Source: Monomorium pharaonis
Lineage: Eukaryota; Arthropoda; Insecta; Hymenoptera; Formicidae
Assembly: GCF_013373865.1 (NCBI RefSeq)
Contig: NC_050472.1
Coordinates: 3,927,757-3,991,756, forward strand
DNA length: 64,000 nt
Reading direction: 5' to 3'
The notes below the pieces were generated by a model. The model ran no database searches. It was not told the DNA's origin and saw only the letters and a program-made list of their open reading frames with translations. Below are positions 1-12,932 of the stretch, one piece after another (the stretch's first letter is position 1; each line of letters starts with the position of its first letter). Both the position numbers and the translations under genes were made by a program.

Positions 1-1558
1 ATGTACAGAGAATATCGAGAGCGAATGCAATTCAGTGCAAGAATTTCCGAAGTGGTATACGCTTCAAGAGCGAAACGATCGATTTAAGAGCAGGAATTTA
101 GATCGAAATCGCGACGTTTGCTGCGAACAGTCGATTTCACTGACGACGACGCGGTTTCTCGTTGAGCTTCCGAAGAAGAAACGCATCTCGATAATTTACA
201 GCCGCGATTTTGTCGTAAAGTCGCCGAGGCGCTTGATTAAAATTAATAAACGCGTAGGAATAAATGAGAGAGAACTTCGAGAGCGACTCGCAAACCGGTC
301 TCTCTTGTTGACGAAGTTCGCGATACGTGAGAGAGAGAGAGAAAGAGAAAGCCGGTGAAACCCGATGACGTACGGTCGCGGCTATCTCCTTTTTTTTTTC
401 CTCCACCTTCATTGCAACGCGGGTCGCGCGCTTGATTGTGCGGCGTAACTTATGATGATGAACGGCGCGTCCGCGCATCGAAAGGCAACGATTTGAGGTG
501 ACGGCTTTTCGAGGCTCGTCACGCGCGACGATAAGATAACCGTAGCTGTTAAATTAGAATCTTGAGGCCCCGAGCGCGTTCGTTTACCTCACTCGAAGCG
601 CGCGACAGCGAAAACGGCATCTATTTCCAAAAATATACGTGCAGTCGTTATATAACTTGCGTTCTTTTTAAAATTTTTTTTTTTTTTTTAGGGGGGGGGT
701 GTTGTATCGTTTACCGGCTATTGTCGAAAGTCGGCAAGTTACAACGGTGACGTAACAGCAATCGGGGGCGAATTCTCGTTTGTCTCCCTTCGCCGATCGC
801 GACGGTCGATGTGCGTTAAGTTTGCGTTAAGACGCAATAAATATCGCCGCGCTATTTGCACGCGAGTTTTGCGCATGCAAAGTTGGTCGGCCAATACTGC
901 TCTTACGTCATTAGTAGACACTCGGTTGGGATGAATGTGCGTAGCGTGAAACAACTCGTCATTGACCGGCGCATTGCGCATCAATTCCACGCTATTGTCT
1001 ACATTAATGCGATCACGCTTGTAGAGACGCTTCATTGACCGATGGCAATTAATAATTTATTTATTAGTCTAAATTGTAATCTTACAAAATTTATTTTTGA
1101 AAATATCTTAGTTATAAATGTACATATATAATTACATATGTATAATATAATGTAATTTATGCATTCTTTTATTTTGATTGCGTGAAGCTTGAGATTTCTG
1201 TTTTGCCGTGTATGGATCGGGGATCGTGAATCACATCGCGAGAATAAGTTAATTCATCATGAAATATGATCTAATCGCAATAGCGTGATTTGGATAAGAG
1301 AATTATTTGATTAGTGGAGTAAGATATACGCGAAAGATATGACACAATTTCGCTATCTCGAAAATTATTTCCTTTGTGACACTATACGTTCCATTTTTGT
1401 TTAGTCATCTGTCAAAGTACACGAAGCACGGGAGAGTAAGTTGAAAGTTAAGCAAAAGCCAACTCGACTTCCCTCTCTTTGCATCAATTTTATTTATTTT
1501 CTTTTTTTAAATCTCTGAGCTGCTTTTATTTATTTGTTGTGTATTTACGTCTTTACAG
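1..1558 (+). other. Intron of the 14-3-3 zeta gene (left edge of window)
   Basis: No exon that fits the 14-3-3 family was found here. The stretch ends in a clear acceptor (TTTACAG, AG at 1557-1558) that opens the first visible 14-3-3 exon, so it must be intronic; the upstream exons with the start codon lie outside the window. The left 1 kb is CpG-rich and contains a GA-rich tract near 328-350 and a homopolymer T/G run at 668-699; the right part is AT-rich. Confidence 0.7.
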
Positions 1559-4500
1559 GGACTCCTGGATAAGTTCCTGATCTCCAAGGCTAGCAATGCC
1601 GAGAGCAAAGTATTCTACCTCAAGATGAAGGGTGACTACTACAGGTATCTCGCAGAAGTCGCCACCGGTGAAACCAGAAATAGTACGTATCGATCCCCCA
1701 CGTTACTATGCGGACGGAGATCCCGGGGACCTCGAAACGGGAGAGAGGGACTCTCGAGATTATCTTTTGTAGCGATGCAAATCGTGACTTCTCGTCCGAT
1801 ATTGACGCAGCGATGTCCAAAATTAATCGTTGCCGCATTGGGTGCATGTAAAATTACCGAAAGTCGTCACTTCTCTCGCTTCGATCGCCTCCTCGACATG
1901 ATCGATGCAACTGCGTCTGAGTTATGCAAGTGCCCGAGATACGGGATATATTCTCTCGAACTGGAGCACTTGTGACACTCTTGTTGTGACGCAGCTGCAT
2001 CGACAGCTGCTTCGTTTTGACGTATGGGCGGATCCCTGGACTTTTGTATCGGAAACGGAGTCAGTTGCAGTCGCAGTCGCTTGCAGTGAAAGTCGGTTGC
2101 AACGTCCGCGAGTGAAACTTCAGCCGTACAAATTTCAGTCGCGAGAACCTGCAGAGAATGGCCGACTACGAATACATAATTATTAACTATTAATTTAGAT
2201 ATATTTATCTTTTTATATAATTATTTAACATTATATATTAGAGGCTGATCACGGGTTAAAGATGAATTCGAAGATTCTATTTGTTATATTAGAATTTTGA
2301 ATATGGTTATTTTTATTTTTACTGTGTCAGTTGGAATGTTATAAAGTTTTTATGAAATTTATATAATATGTGAAGTTTATATATAAAGTCCAGGGAATTG
2401 CAAATACTTAGTTTACATTAAACTAAATTTAGATTAAAATAAATAACAAATTTTGGAGCGAATGCAAGCACGGTATTCGCGCTAAGTGAAAAATGCTTTT
2501 ATGTGCTGCTGATCCAGTGATTTTAACGTCGAATTACATTTTCTCTGCGGAGATTTTTGTGCGAATTAAATACAAAATATTAAATGTTACAATTACATTC
2601 AGGAAAAATATTAATGTCTTTCTTCGCGGGAAAAAGCTTAAAAGTACATAAGAGCAGTCGAACTATTTAGAACAAAAATAGAGCAAATCTTTAAAAAGTT
2701 AAATAAATTTTAGTAAAAAAAGTCAGACATTAAAAGCCTTTCAAGTTAATGCTACTGCAAAGATTTAATTCTCTCATGTTGAGACGCGATAAATTCACTA
2801 CGTGGCTCTAGTTCTAAGTAGCTCTCAAATCGATTTGATACGAAGCACTCGAAGCGTGTTAGTTCACGCAGAAAAATGAGACAGACATGTTGATGATCCA
2901 CGTAATATCCAGCCGTGGTAGACGACAGCCAGAAGGCATACCAGGATGCCTTCGAAATCAGCAAGTCAAAGATGCAGCCTACCCATCCGATCAGGCTAGG
3001 TCTCGCTCTCAACTTTTCTGTCTTCTATTACGAGATTCTCAACTCACCAGACAAGGCCTGTCAACTGGCCAAACAGGTACACGATCAGAGGACTAATCGT
3101 TATTTTTTTTCTAGCGATTCAATGGGAAAGAGAGCTCGATGACGAGGTGGTGATGGTGCACAGTGGTGACGGAAGTTATCTCATACAAACCGATTCTATC
3201 AACTAGCTTACTTCTATCCTACAAAGATCGATACTCCTTCCAGTTTGCTACTTCAAAACGCGTTATCGAGTCTCGCAGCGATTGTCCCGAAATATGGCAC
3301 ATTTGTAGCTGTAAACGTTACGGCGATGTTAAAAATCCATGATACGAAAACTTGCGTGCATAGTAAAACATTTGGCTGGAGATAAAGAAGCTAAACAAGC
3401 GTAATGTTACATGTAGACAAACGTTAGAAAGGAACTTTTTAATTCATAGAAATAAAATTATTACTCACGCGTTACAAGTTTTAGCGGCTATCGACTAATT
3501 TACTTACGACACACGTCCTATGAATAGCACGTGTAAATTATCTGATATGCTGAAATAAGCGTTCGCATTTAAATTTTTACTACTCGCTCTCGACACTAAG
3601 ACACGCGATGACTCAGGACGGAGATGTACACGTCCCGTGCTGGGTCACATCATGGAAGATTGTTGACGATTTATGGATACAGCCCGTCCAAGGCCGACGA
3701 AGTTCCGAGTAAAACTACATGCGCGATCTTTGTAGGACAGACGCGAGGCGAATCGTTGAAATTTGCTTGCATTTTCCTTCCTTCTATCCAGCTTTCGTTC
3801 GTCTTTCCTTGTCCTCGCGTTCCTCTCTCGACGATAACGACAATTTATTACTTCAATGGTCGCGGCACAAAAATGAGGTCGTGGAAGGTGTAATCTGAAT
3901 AGAGGCTGATTTGCATTTGCAGCGGTAGTCGAGGATTCGCAGAAGGCGTACCAGGAGGCGTTTGACATTGCGAAGGCGAAAATGCAGCCTACGCACCCGA
4001 TCAGGCTCGGCCTTGCCCTCAACTTCTCCGTTTTTTATTACGAAATTATCAATTCCCCGGCTAGAGCCTGTCACTTAGCCAAGCAGGTTAGAAGGAGAAT
4101 TGTGTGGAGAGTTTGCGCTTGGCGCTACCGCGTGACAGTTTTCTCTAATAAATTCCCTGCTGTGTGCATTAACGCGTTCGTAGTCGAACTGGATACGTGA
4201 TAAGACTGCTGATAAGAAACACAGGCGAGAATTAGAACTATGTATTCTGATTAAAGCACTCCTGCTAAAATCTCAGCCTTTCTTCGTGATTTGAGCAATG
4301 AAGAAAGAATAAAACATTTATTTAGATAATTAAAGACAAATATATATTTTTTTTGTCACGGGAAATCAGCAGTCTTACTATAAAAATTGATATTGTTTGT
4401 CGTGTGAATTTATCCTATCTATCCTCTAATGATCAAAACCCCTAATTTGATTTTCATAATTTTAACATGAATTTTTATGTGAATGTTGTGCCCTTTAAGC

Positions 4501-5059
4501 CTCTTTCCAATTACTAATACATAATTTATAAACTGAGATAAATCTCCACTGGTACTGCACTTAACCATCCCGCATCATGTTCTCTATCTATTATTAAATA
4601 ACAGTTTATGTAATTATGAATATGGATATATTGATAAAATTGATATAATTACACTTATAGACTAATTTTTATTTCTTTATTTAAAAATACATTACAACAT
4701 GCACTTTGGAATGCTATAATCCCATCATGTTATCTGAAAGTTAATTTTTTTAATTAAAAAATAACAAAATAAATTTGAGATTTCTACAGTATGTAATAAA
4801 GTGATTATTAAAAAGGCTAGATAAAAAGAATCCGACGCATTTATTATTTTTGCAGGCGTTCGACGATACTATTGCGGAGCTGACGCATTTATTATATTTA
4901 CAGGCGTTCGACGATGCGATCGCGGAGCTGGACACACTTAATGAAGACAGCTACAAAGATTCCACATTGATCATGCAGCTGCTGCGCGACAACCTCACTC
5001 TGTGGACCAGTGACACGCAGGGCGACGGGGACGAGCCACAGGAGGGCGGCGACAACTAA
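1559..5059 (+). CDS. 14-3-3zeta: 14-3-3 zeta (leonardo-type) phosphoserine/threonine-binding adaptor, 3' part
   Basis: Visible coding exons are 1559-1682, then either 2913-3076 or 3923-4086, then 4856- or 4904-5059. The dimeric, cytoplasmic adaptor binds phosphorylated client proteins in Raf/Ras signalling, cell cycle and neuronal plasticity. The first exon encodes GLLDKFLI and KMKGDYYRYLAEV, the middle exon THPIRLGLALNFSVFYYEI, and the last TLIMQLLRDNLTLWTSD and a C-terminal EGGDN, all diagnostic of the zeta class. Phases agree: the first exon ends in phase 1, both middle exons are 164 nt and return to phase 0, and the last exon starts in phase 0 and ends at TAA 5057-5059. The N-terminal part (dimerisation helices) lies left of the window. 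Two oddities are annotated separately: the paired alternative exons and the duplicated last acceptor. Identification is near certain; epsilon is excluded by the C-terminus. Confidence 0.95.
2913..3076 (+). CDS. 14-3-3zeta: 14-3-3 zeta mutually exclusive exon, copy A
   Basis: This 164-nt exon has acceptor AG at 2911-2912 and donor GT at 3077. Two leading bases complete the codon opened at 1682, giving TVVDDSQKAYQDAFEIS and, at its end, NSPDKACQLAKQ. This copy keeps the usual zeta residues (SPDKAC). It is the same length and phase as copy B, so including both would repeat about 54 residues of the fold; this implies one-or-the-other splicing, as is known for the Drosophila leonardo gene. Confidence 0.9.
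3923..4086 (+). CDS. 14-3-3zeta: 14-3-3 zeta mutually exclusive exon, copy B
   Basis: Acceptor AG lies at 3921-3922 (TTTGCAG) and donor GT at 4087. It is again 164 nt in the same phase. It encodes VVEDSQKAYQEAFDIAKAK, the shared THPIRLGLALNF core, and an ending with NSPARACHLAKQ. Relative to copy A the changes cluster at both ends, while the central core is identical. The PARACH stretch departs from the usual PDKAC, so this form may differ in client binding or dimer choice; that is inference. Confidence 0.88.
4834..4929 (+). repeat. 48-bp tandem duplication of the last 14-3-3 splice acceptor
   Basis: Two adjacent 48-bp units (4834-4881 and 4882-4929) match at 43 of 48 positions by eye. Each contains a pyrimidine/AT tract, an AG acceptor (4854-4855 and 4902-4903) and the codons AFDD.IAEL. 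Because 48 is a multiple of three and no stop falls between, use of the first acceptor would add 16 residues in frame, whereas the second acceptor gives the normal family sequence. Confidence 0.9.
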
Positions 5060-6859
5060 CCTTCCTAAGCTTAAGTCCTTTCTAAACCTAATAAGAACAT
5101 CCTATTCTCTATCGTCCCCCCCGTCCCCCTGAAGTGCTCACCCATAATGTCCATTCTATCCGGATCCATCCATCCCACGTCCACCTGACCTCTCGTCCCT
5201 CGCGTACCCTGTTTCCTTCTTTCCTTCCTTTTAATCGCAGGCCTCCCCTTTCCTTAAATCTCTCTCCTTTACAAAAAAGTGATTCTTCTCTCTTTCTCTT
5301 TTTTCTCTTTTTTTATCCTGACATAACCGCACACTCTGCTGCCGATACCACCGCCACAGCTACTACGTCCAATTTGAAAAATTCGTACGTTGAGAATATC
5401 CGAATTGTTCATTTATATGCTTGATCGTGTCTTGTTGGCCAATGATGGCAAGAGAAAGATCTTAAAGATCAAACGTTGAACCTTGGTACAGGATACCTTG
5501 AAAAGACAAGTATATTGATGAAGCGTATATCGAGTCGAACTAACACGCTAAAAAAACCATCATGAGTGAGGAGGGACGATTGAGCGGTGCGTGGATTATT
5601 CGGTTTCTCGACACGAAATTTCTTGGACAAAACAAATTCCGTTTATCGATCCGTTTATATGGAGGAACAGGAAGGAGCGAATTATGGATGAATAGAGGAA
5701 AGGACAGGAGGAGACACACACACACACACACACAACACACACTCACACTACCTCGCATACCTTGTCTCGTCAACGCGAAAGCAGTTAAGGCGTGCGCGCA
5801 TGCGTGCACCTTATTATCGATAACGCACAGATAAAAAAGAAAGCAAACATTAGATTATTGATTAAAAGGTGAAAGTGATGTACCGCTAAAGGGTAAGTCA
5901 CACACATTAGGACGAGACATGGAATGCGGAGGATCAATCACTGTCATTAATTCCAAAATTTGTTCGCTACTTACCATCTTAAAAGAACATAAAAGAAACA
6001 TAAAGTTAGAACGAAAAAAGAAACGAAACAGAAGAAGCGTAAAGAAATAGCGCGGAGGTACGAGAAGAAACGAAGAGAAAAAGTAAAAAAGCACGCATGA
6101 ATCTACTACATTATATCCAGTTGTCATTTAAATTAAATTTCACATTGTCTAGCAAGTAACGAATATTATTATACGAAGGGAAGAACGCAGGAGAAGAAAG
6201 GAGAGTAAAAACAAATACATTAAGTTATTAAGTTCCAAAACAAACATTAGTGGTGACTTGATTTTTCAAACACTCCATTTTTATTTTATTTTTTTTCTCC
6301 TCTCCTTACGACATTACCATCATGATTATGCACACGATTTGCATGCAATTTGATATATCTCTTCCCACGTGGGCTCTTCTCCCCTTTCCTTTCGTCACGA
6401 CTGAAATCTTGCGGATTCGCCCGAAAACCTGAAGTCGCGCGGCCCGATCTATGAATCTAGGATTAATTTCCTTGAATTCCTCTCATCGCGTTTCAATCTT
6501 TACACATAATTACACGCGGAGAGAAAAGATTGAATCGGTCAGGGTCATCGGCATAGTGCTCTATTATTTTCATTGTTACAATCGCGTTATAACGCAAGAG
6601 AAGGAGAGGATGTTTCTTGCCGTCGTTCAGCTCGTCGTCGCGGTCGTTCGCACAAGTTCTCCCCAAGTTTCGCGTAATCGTGGAACGGAATGCGGAAAAA
6701 GGAGGACGGGGATCTTGAACAAGAGTCACTCGGAGAGTTTCCATTGTCATCGAGCGCAGAAATTATACACGTACGACACGTTATTAAGAAATTATACTCT
6801 AGCGTGTCCGGACCTTCGACTTTCACTCGCTCTTTCTATTCGACCGCTCCTCATCTCTT

Positions 6860-6890
<31 letters not shown>

Positions 6891-8196
6891 ATAATATACG
6901 CAATTATATAATATATACACTACAAAAAATATATATATTTATCACTCATAGTGAACTTGTAGCGCGGTCGAGAAGAATGGAGAGAGAACGAATTATACGC
7001 ACACAACATACACACGAATATAGATATGTAGCCATGTATTTACTTTTGTTTTGTTTATTTCTGAGAATTTTGTGAGAAAATTACGTGTTGCGAATTACGG
7101 TAATTGCTTCTCAAAGATAACGTTGTGTAAGGTAGATTACCGAAGTCAGACTCTCTCGAGGAAAATGAAGCTCGCAATGCTTGATCCTCTCGATCGAGAT
7201 GTACACATCGAAGAAAGTCACGGGGAAAAATTGCACATGCAATTACTGATTGGTTAAACAGAGGCGATGCGTTAAATAATAAATAATAAATGCAACGTAT
7301 TTAAATTAATTGAGCTAACAACTTATATATATGTAAAGACTTTGTTCGATGTGTATTACATGTTTTGAAAAGCGATGTAAGTATTTCGTTCACGTTAAGA
7401 GAAAGATATTCTATATTGGAGGGAAAACTGCAAGATTCTAACAGGAGGTCAAAGACTATCCAAATCATGCTTTCTGATCGCGTTCGTCATCCGACGCGAA
7501 AAGAAGAATAAATGACGCGCAGAAGTAGGAGAAAAAGACGTGAAACGAGAAGTAGAATGCATCCTCTTCTCGTATATATATATATATATATGCGTACTTT
7601 TCTCGTATATATATGTATAATTAAGTATATGTATATACGCGCGTGTACTGTCAGCACATATATATTCATATACATTCACACATATACACATTTATATCAC
7701 GCATATGTAATATCGCTATGGGAGACAGCCAGTTTCAGCAAATTAGTCGCTAATTACACGTGAATGGGTAAACGTTTTCCTGTTATCGCGTTGATATTTC
7801 TCAATGTATAATCGGTGTCTTTATCGCAACAAAATCATTCGTAATTGCTGGGAAGGGAAAGACACGCGGAAACATCGTTCGGTTGCTAGGAAGGAAGGAA
7901 GAGAAAGAAATGAAACGAAACGAGAGTGAGACGAACGTAGAGTCGAAGAGACGATGAGCAGTGATTCTAAACGGCGATTCTTATCCACCCTTTTCCTTCC
8001 ATCGAACAGGAGTGAAAATGAAATGTGTATAAATGAAGCCTCGTATTATAATTTTATCAATTTCACTTCTGTCGCAATGTGTGAGTGCAAGATATAAAAA
8101 TTAAACCTGAATTTTGACAAAAGTATCTTGCGATTTACGTCTGTTATAGAAGTCTTTTAATGTCAAGATGGAGTAAGATGAAGATTAGATACAGAT

Positions 8197-8228
<32 letters not shown>

Positions 8229-8926
8229 AGTTTAAATGCAACAATTTAATGTTTGCGCGAATATCGCGATTTGATAAAGTATGGAGATTTTTATGCTTGT
8301 TTCTTGTCGCCTAATCTTGTTCTCGCAATTTATTCTGCTATCGAAGAGATTCGAGATCAAAGAGTTAAACGATTACAGATAAGTATTGTCATCTCCCCAT
8401 ATTCATTTCTTCCGAAAAATCCTTAATGAACGTTCAACGAGGGCTGGCTGGGCGAAACTGGGTATGTGTATGTGCGTGTGTTGTGTGTGCGTGTTAGTGT
8501 AATTAGAAATGGCAAAATGCAAAGATCATAATGATGCTTCGGAGGGTAATATTGACTTCGATCTTGCACAGCGAGCCTTCGGATAAACGTTTTTTCCACT
8601 CCTATCTCTCGTCGCAAATCCTCTTAAAGGTTCTCTTTCACCTCCGAGTACACTGTTCCTCCTTTCGCTCCTTTCTCTCGAATATACTCTTTAGGGATGT
8701 GTTTTCTAACTTTATCTCAGCCGCCCACCATCCGATTCAGCAAATCGAACATTAACATCTTGTGTTCTTTTCATTTTCTGGATATTATGAATTTTCTAAA
8801 ATAAACGTTGTTTTTTTAATAAAAATCCTGGCAGTGACTTTACTCTCGGTCGGAAGAGATTTCATCTTCATTATCCATCATTATTAGCATCAACACCATC
8901 TCATCATCATCAGCAGCATCATCATC

Positions 8927-8958
<32 letters not shown>

Positions 8959-9486
8959 TATCATTATCATCATCATTATCATCATCGTCATTGGTCATAA
9001 CGATCGTAATCTCTCTACATTTTCATCTTCATTGTCATCGATATTGTCATCGTCAACGTCATCATTAAAAATCATCATTATCATTATCATCAGCAGTTCC
9101 TTGGCACATCATTTCTCCGACCTTTGTCATGTATGTGTATGTTTTTTAATCGAATCAAAAATTTGAATTTTTTTTATTAAAACATTTTGTGCGTACGTTG
9201 GCGATTGCGAGAGGAGCAACGACGATACGGCTCTTTATTCTATTACGAGTTCGATCACACAAATTCACACGATTTATTGTTTACATCCTGCTCTCACCTT
9301 TTTCTTCATCCAGAAAACTATAGGCCATCCACCGATTATCTCGCAAAATTAATATTTTCCAACCATCCAATTCTCTTCGCCTTTTCTTCCCTTTTTCTCC
9401 CTTCTATTTTATCCGTTTTCTTCCTGTCCCAAATTACGTTGTTCTATTTGTATTTATCATCAACCCATCGTAATTGTAAATTATAA
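5060..9486 (+). other. Presumed 3' UTR and downstream flank of 14-3-3 zeta
   Basis: No convincing coding exon. After the stop comes a pyrimidine-rich stretch (5100-5320). Overlapping AATAAA signals at 7278-7283 and 7285-7290 are plausible polyadenylation sites, which would give a 3' UTR of roughly 2.2 kb; others further on could give a longer one. Simple repeats sit at 5713-5742 (CA), 6856-6884 (CT), 7572-7591 (TA), 8196-8228 (GA) and 8874-9094 (TCA). Small ORFs here translate repeats or have no family resemblance. Confidence 0.5.
8874..9094. repeat. Imperfect TCA/CAT trinucleotide repeat
   Basis: Two blocks of ATC/TCA triplets with TTA, AAT and GTC variants (about 8874-8992 and 9020-9094), separated by a short non-repetitive stretch. 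The interruptions suggest an old, degraded microsatellite. Confidence 0.85.
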
Positions 9487-12400
9487 TTATTATAAACGTT
9501 TACACGAAATAATAAATTCTGATAAAATGTCTAAGAAAAAAAAAATTAAAACCACGGTTGTGTCTTGCTTTGTGACGACGATTACCATCGTGTCGGAGAT
9601 GTTTGCACACGCTCGATGATGTTCCTCGGGAACAAAAGTCGAGATTACATAACATGTGGACTTCATTGCGAATCGTTTTAAACTCTAAAGGATTCCCGCA
9701 ATGTTCTCTTGTCAACAAGATTTCTCATTGGATTGGAATGACTGCTTTTTTCTCGGAATCCACGATTCGCTACGTTTTGAATCGATTCCGTGTTTTTTAA
9801 AAGTCGCATAATCTACGAAACTCCAAGTAATTTGAGTAAACGTCTGAAACATTTTGATAATGTGTATAAGATGATTACTCATCGAATTTTGTATCAACGC
9901 TGAACGTCATAAGCATGTTAATTACTTATCACATTCCTAGAAACGCGTTTTCATTGAAATCTTATATCGCAAAGTCCTATATGTAAGTTTATTTCAATTT
10001 CACAAAACGATATATTTTATGTAACTTTTACTCTGCCGCGTTTTATTAAAAAAAAGTGTGTGTGCGTGTGTGTGGGGGGGGGGGGATTTAACATTATAAA
10101 TGATTGGTTTCTTTTGCGGCAAATTGTCGCATTGGCATAAAAAGAAAAAGAGAGAGAGAGAAAATAGAGTGTTAGAAGACAACACTCGCATAAGGGTGTG
10201 TTTGGCATAAAGATTAGCAATATCGATAAAATCGAGAGTATGCAGGAGCTATGAAGACTTTTTCATGTATTTAAAACGCAAAGAGATATTTATTATGATT
10301 GCCATTATGGGTATCGTTGTGCTAGATGTATATCCCTCACTCTTTTACATCCCCTTCGTCCTATCCTACTCTACCCTGCCCTTTCCTCCCCTCCCATTTT
10401 TCTTGTCGATGGTATATCTACACATGTACTTGTATACACGACTTGCGTATTATGTATACATACATAATATATATGCATATGCATACAGAGGAAATACGAT
10501 AAAAAAGAAAAAAAAACGACGCGAGATATACATATATGTACGCGTGCCTTTTCCGACAAGAAAGGCCTACCTACGGTTAATCATGCTAAATTTTTTGCAC
10601 AATTTATACGTGTAGCCGATACGAGATAACGGTTTTTGCTAAATGAGAGTAGCGAATTACCACTTAAATGCGCGAGTGACAGGACGCGAAGTGGTCGCGC
10701 ATTGGTGAGGAATAAATTCGCGAGTTAAAAAGAAAAACGGGGAAACAAGAGGAGAAATTCCGAGCGTGCGAGCGACGTTTTCCACCTCATTTCGTCCGCC
10801 GCGAAATCGCTCGATATTGGCGCAGCCACTTGTCGCGAGACTAGATAGAGAGACGTGTAGATCCAGGGGAATCTCAACCCTCGTGGGTCGCGCGACGCGT
10901 CCTTCGACAGCCCGGGAGTCGGTACGGACGAGGATTGAAATCCGAAAAAGAAATCTCGGATTTCCGTTTCCGAGAAAGGGAGAGAAAGAAAGAGAGACCT
11001 CTCGTCCAGGACGGGGTTGAGAGTCTCCGCGTTTAGTAGGTGTAGAATACCATTTTTGTGCGGTAGACGAGCTCCGCAGTAGACATTCCTAAGGACACCG
11101 GGGCGGCAAAACTCGAAGGGATTGCTACTTTAGCTTAACACGACTTCGTTTTCGCGTTAACCAGATTTGTACTGAGGATTTTTTATTCAGATCACACGGA
11201 AACGCGTTAGTGATTTAAGTGAACGACGAGAAGAAAATTAACTTCCATTCACATAGATATATGAAAGCTTAAAGGGGTACTTAAATCTAGAGCGTCACTT
11301 TTCGAGACCTTTCTTGTAAAAGTAGAATAAGGTCTTTTAAAATAAAAAATTTTCTATTAAAAAAAAATATATATATATAAATATTTTTGAATTTTTATCT
11401 TTCAACAATCGTCAAAATGACAGTACCACAATTTACATCACATGCTGACTTTACGGTCATTTGAAAAAATCTTATACTTTCAAAAAAAAAAATCAGAACA
11501 CTTGTCGCTCTAGGTATATGTTCCTTAATGAAATTACTTTGACTCGATCATATTTTGTAATGTATGAATATTTTTACGAGTTTACAGGAATATATCAAAA
11601 CCTTTTGTTTTGCATCACATTGCCATGGCGCTTTGGTGTATTGCATCAGGTGTATACGCTTGATGCAATGTTGCGTCAATTCGCCTTTGATTTTCGTCGC
11701 CGCGCGAGTCTCGCTAGAACGAAGTTTTTTCCTCGGTTTTGCTCTTCTACGATTGTAGCCTGTTTTTAGCTGTCATCCCAAGAAAGAAAAACCCTCGCTC
11801 CTCACCCGTTCCCCCGCCCCTCCCTCATTATAAATCAATGCCGTTTCAATCGAATATAATACACGTTAAATGGATTAACAAAGAAACAAGATGACGCTGA
11901 TACTTGGCGGGGTGGTGTTTGTAAATAAAAGCTGTAAAAGCGATACGAAACGGTGCAATCATTTCCACCCACATCAATCCGCTGCATCGAGAATTCAGGT
12001 CTCGTAATGAAATCCTCGTTTATTCTTGTACCATTAATGGAAATTGAAAGCCACGGAATTACATGTATTATACGTAGCGCCGATAAAATATCCGATGTTA
12101 ACACTCGTCACGTTTTTATAGGAATATATATTTGATATTTTATTTATCAGTCGAAATATGTTTTCATCAAGCGCTAGCTATCTCTACATGCGTCAATCCT
12201 TAAAGCGGATTTGCTGTTAAAAGTGGAATCATCCTACGCTTTCTATATTAACTTAATTACATATCGGAAATGTGTTTCCGATATTGATTACTTTCGTTTC
12301 ACCCGAGAAGTCTTCAATATTTCAAAGATCATAAGCTAAAAATCATCCGAGAATTGTCATTAATCTCGAGGATATATCTGACCGAGGTTATATCTCTATA

Positions 12401-12629
12401 CAATTATTCATTATTATATTTACGTAACAAAAACATGGCGGGACGCACGATTGCGGCGTGCAAAGTGACGTTTCAGCGATCTTGTGGGTTTTGTATCCGC
12501 TGCGTTTACGAGTTCCTTAGGTACAAACATCGCGGGTTTTTGTACCCGCCAGACTTTGCTCGGAAAGCATCGCGGATTGCGTCATCGTCGGTAGGCCGTC
12601 GGGATCCCGTCCTGGAAAGAAGCGCTTAC
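9487..12629. other. Intergenic region between 14-3-3 zeta and phosphofructokinase
   Basis: No coding exon that I can support. It contains a GT run followed by a run of twelve G at 10056-10085, an AT-rich microsatellite area near 10430-10540, and a CpG-richer island at about 10690-11050 that could be a promoter or noncoding first exon but shows no recognisable gene. From 11200 on it is mostly AT-rich, with a short perfect hairpin at 12261-12284. Confidence 0.5.
12261..12284. other. Perfect short hairpin
   Basis: Two perfect 10-nt arms (ATATCGGAAA and its complement) flank a 4-nt loop TGTG. It lies about 370 bp upstream of the candidate phosphofructokinase promoter. No function is evident. Confidence 0.6.
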
Positions 12630-12661
12630 TATTTAAGCCGGTCCCTGCGCTCCAGTCGTCA
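12630..12661 (+). promoter_or_regulatory. Candidate core promoter of phosphofructokinase
   Basis: TATTTAAG at 12630-12637 resembles a TATA box. Initiator-like bases follow at 12654 (TCCAGTC) or 12661 (GTCACG), the latter about 31 bp downstream, which is the usual spacing. The first in-frame ATG of the candidate exon lies about 270 bp further on. This is a suggestion from motif and position only. Confidence 0.35.
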
Positions 12662-12932
12662 CGTAGAAGTCGTTCCGTCCAAGTGGAAATGACGACGTTC
12701 AATAGCGACATAAGAAATAAGAAACGTTAGTTTTTTCGAGCAAGATCGACGAAACAATCGTAAAGTTATTCTTAATGGAAGGACAAATATATTTTTGACG
12801 CTACTGCATCTCTTGATAACGATATATGCACAATGATAGTGAAAATGATTACATCTTCGAGTTTTGCATGGATGGACACGTTTTAATTTATTCAGAGTTT
12901 TAAAAGTGTTATCTGCGTCCTCTGCATCCGAA

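Noticed and set aside
1..30. Frame at the left edge reading REYRER, like the 14-3-3 motif REYRERVEKEL
   Set aside because: The following residues (MQFSARIS) do not match, no suitable donor follows, and the next exon starts at GLLDK, so the VEKELREICYEVL segment would be missing. Most likely chance.
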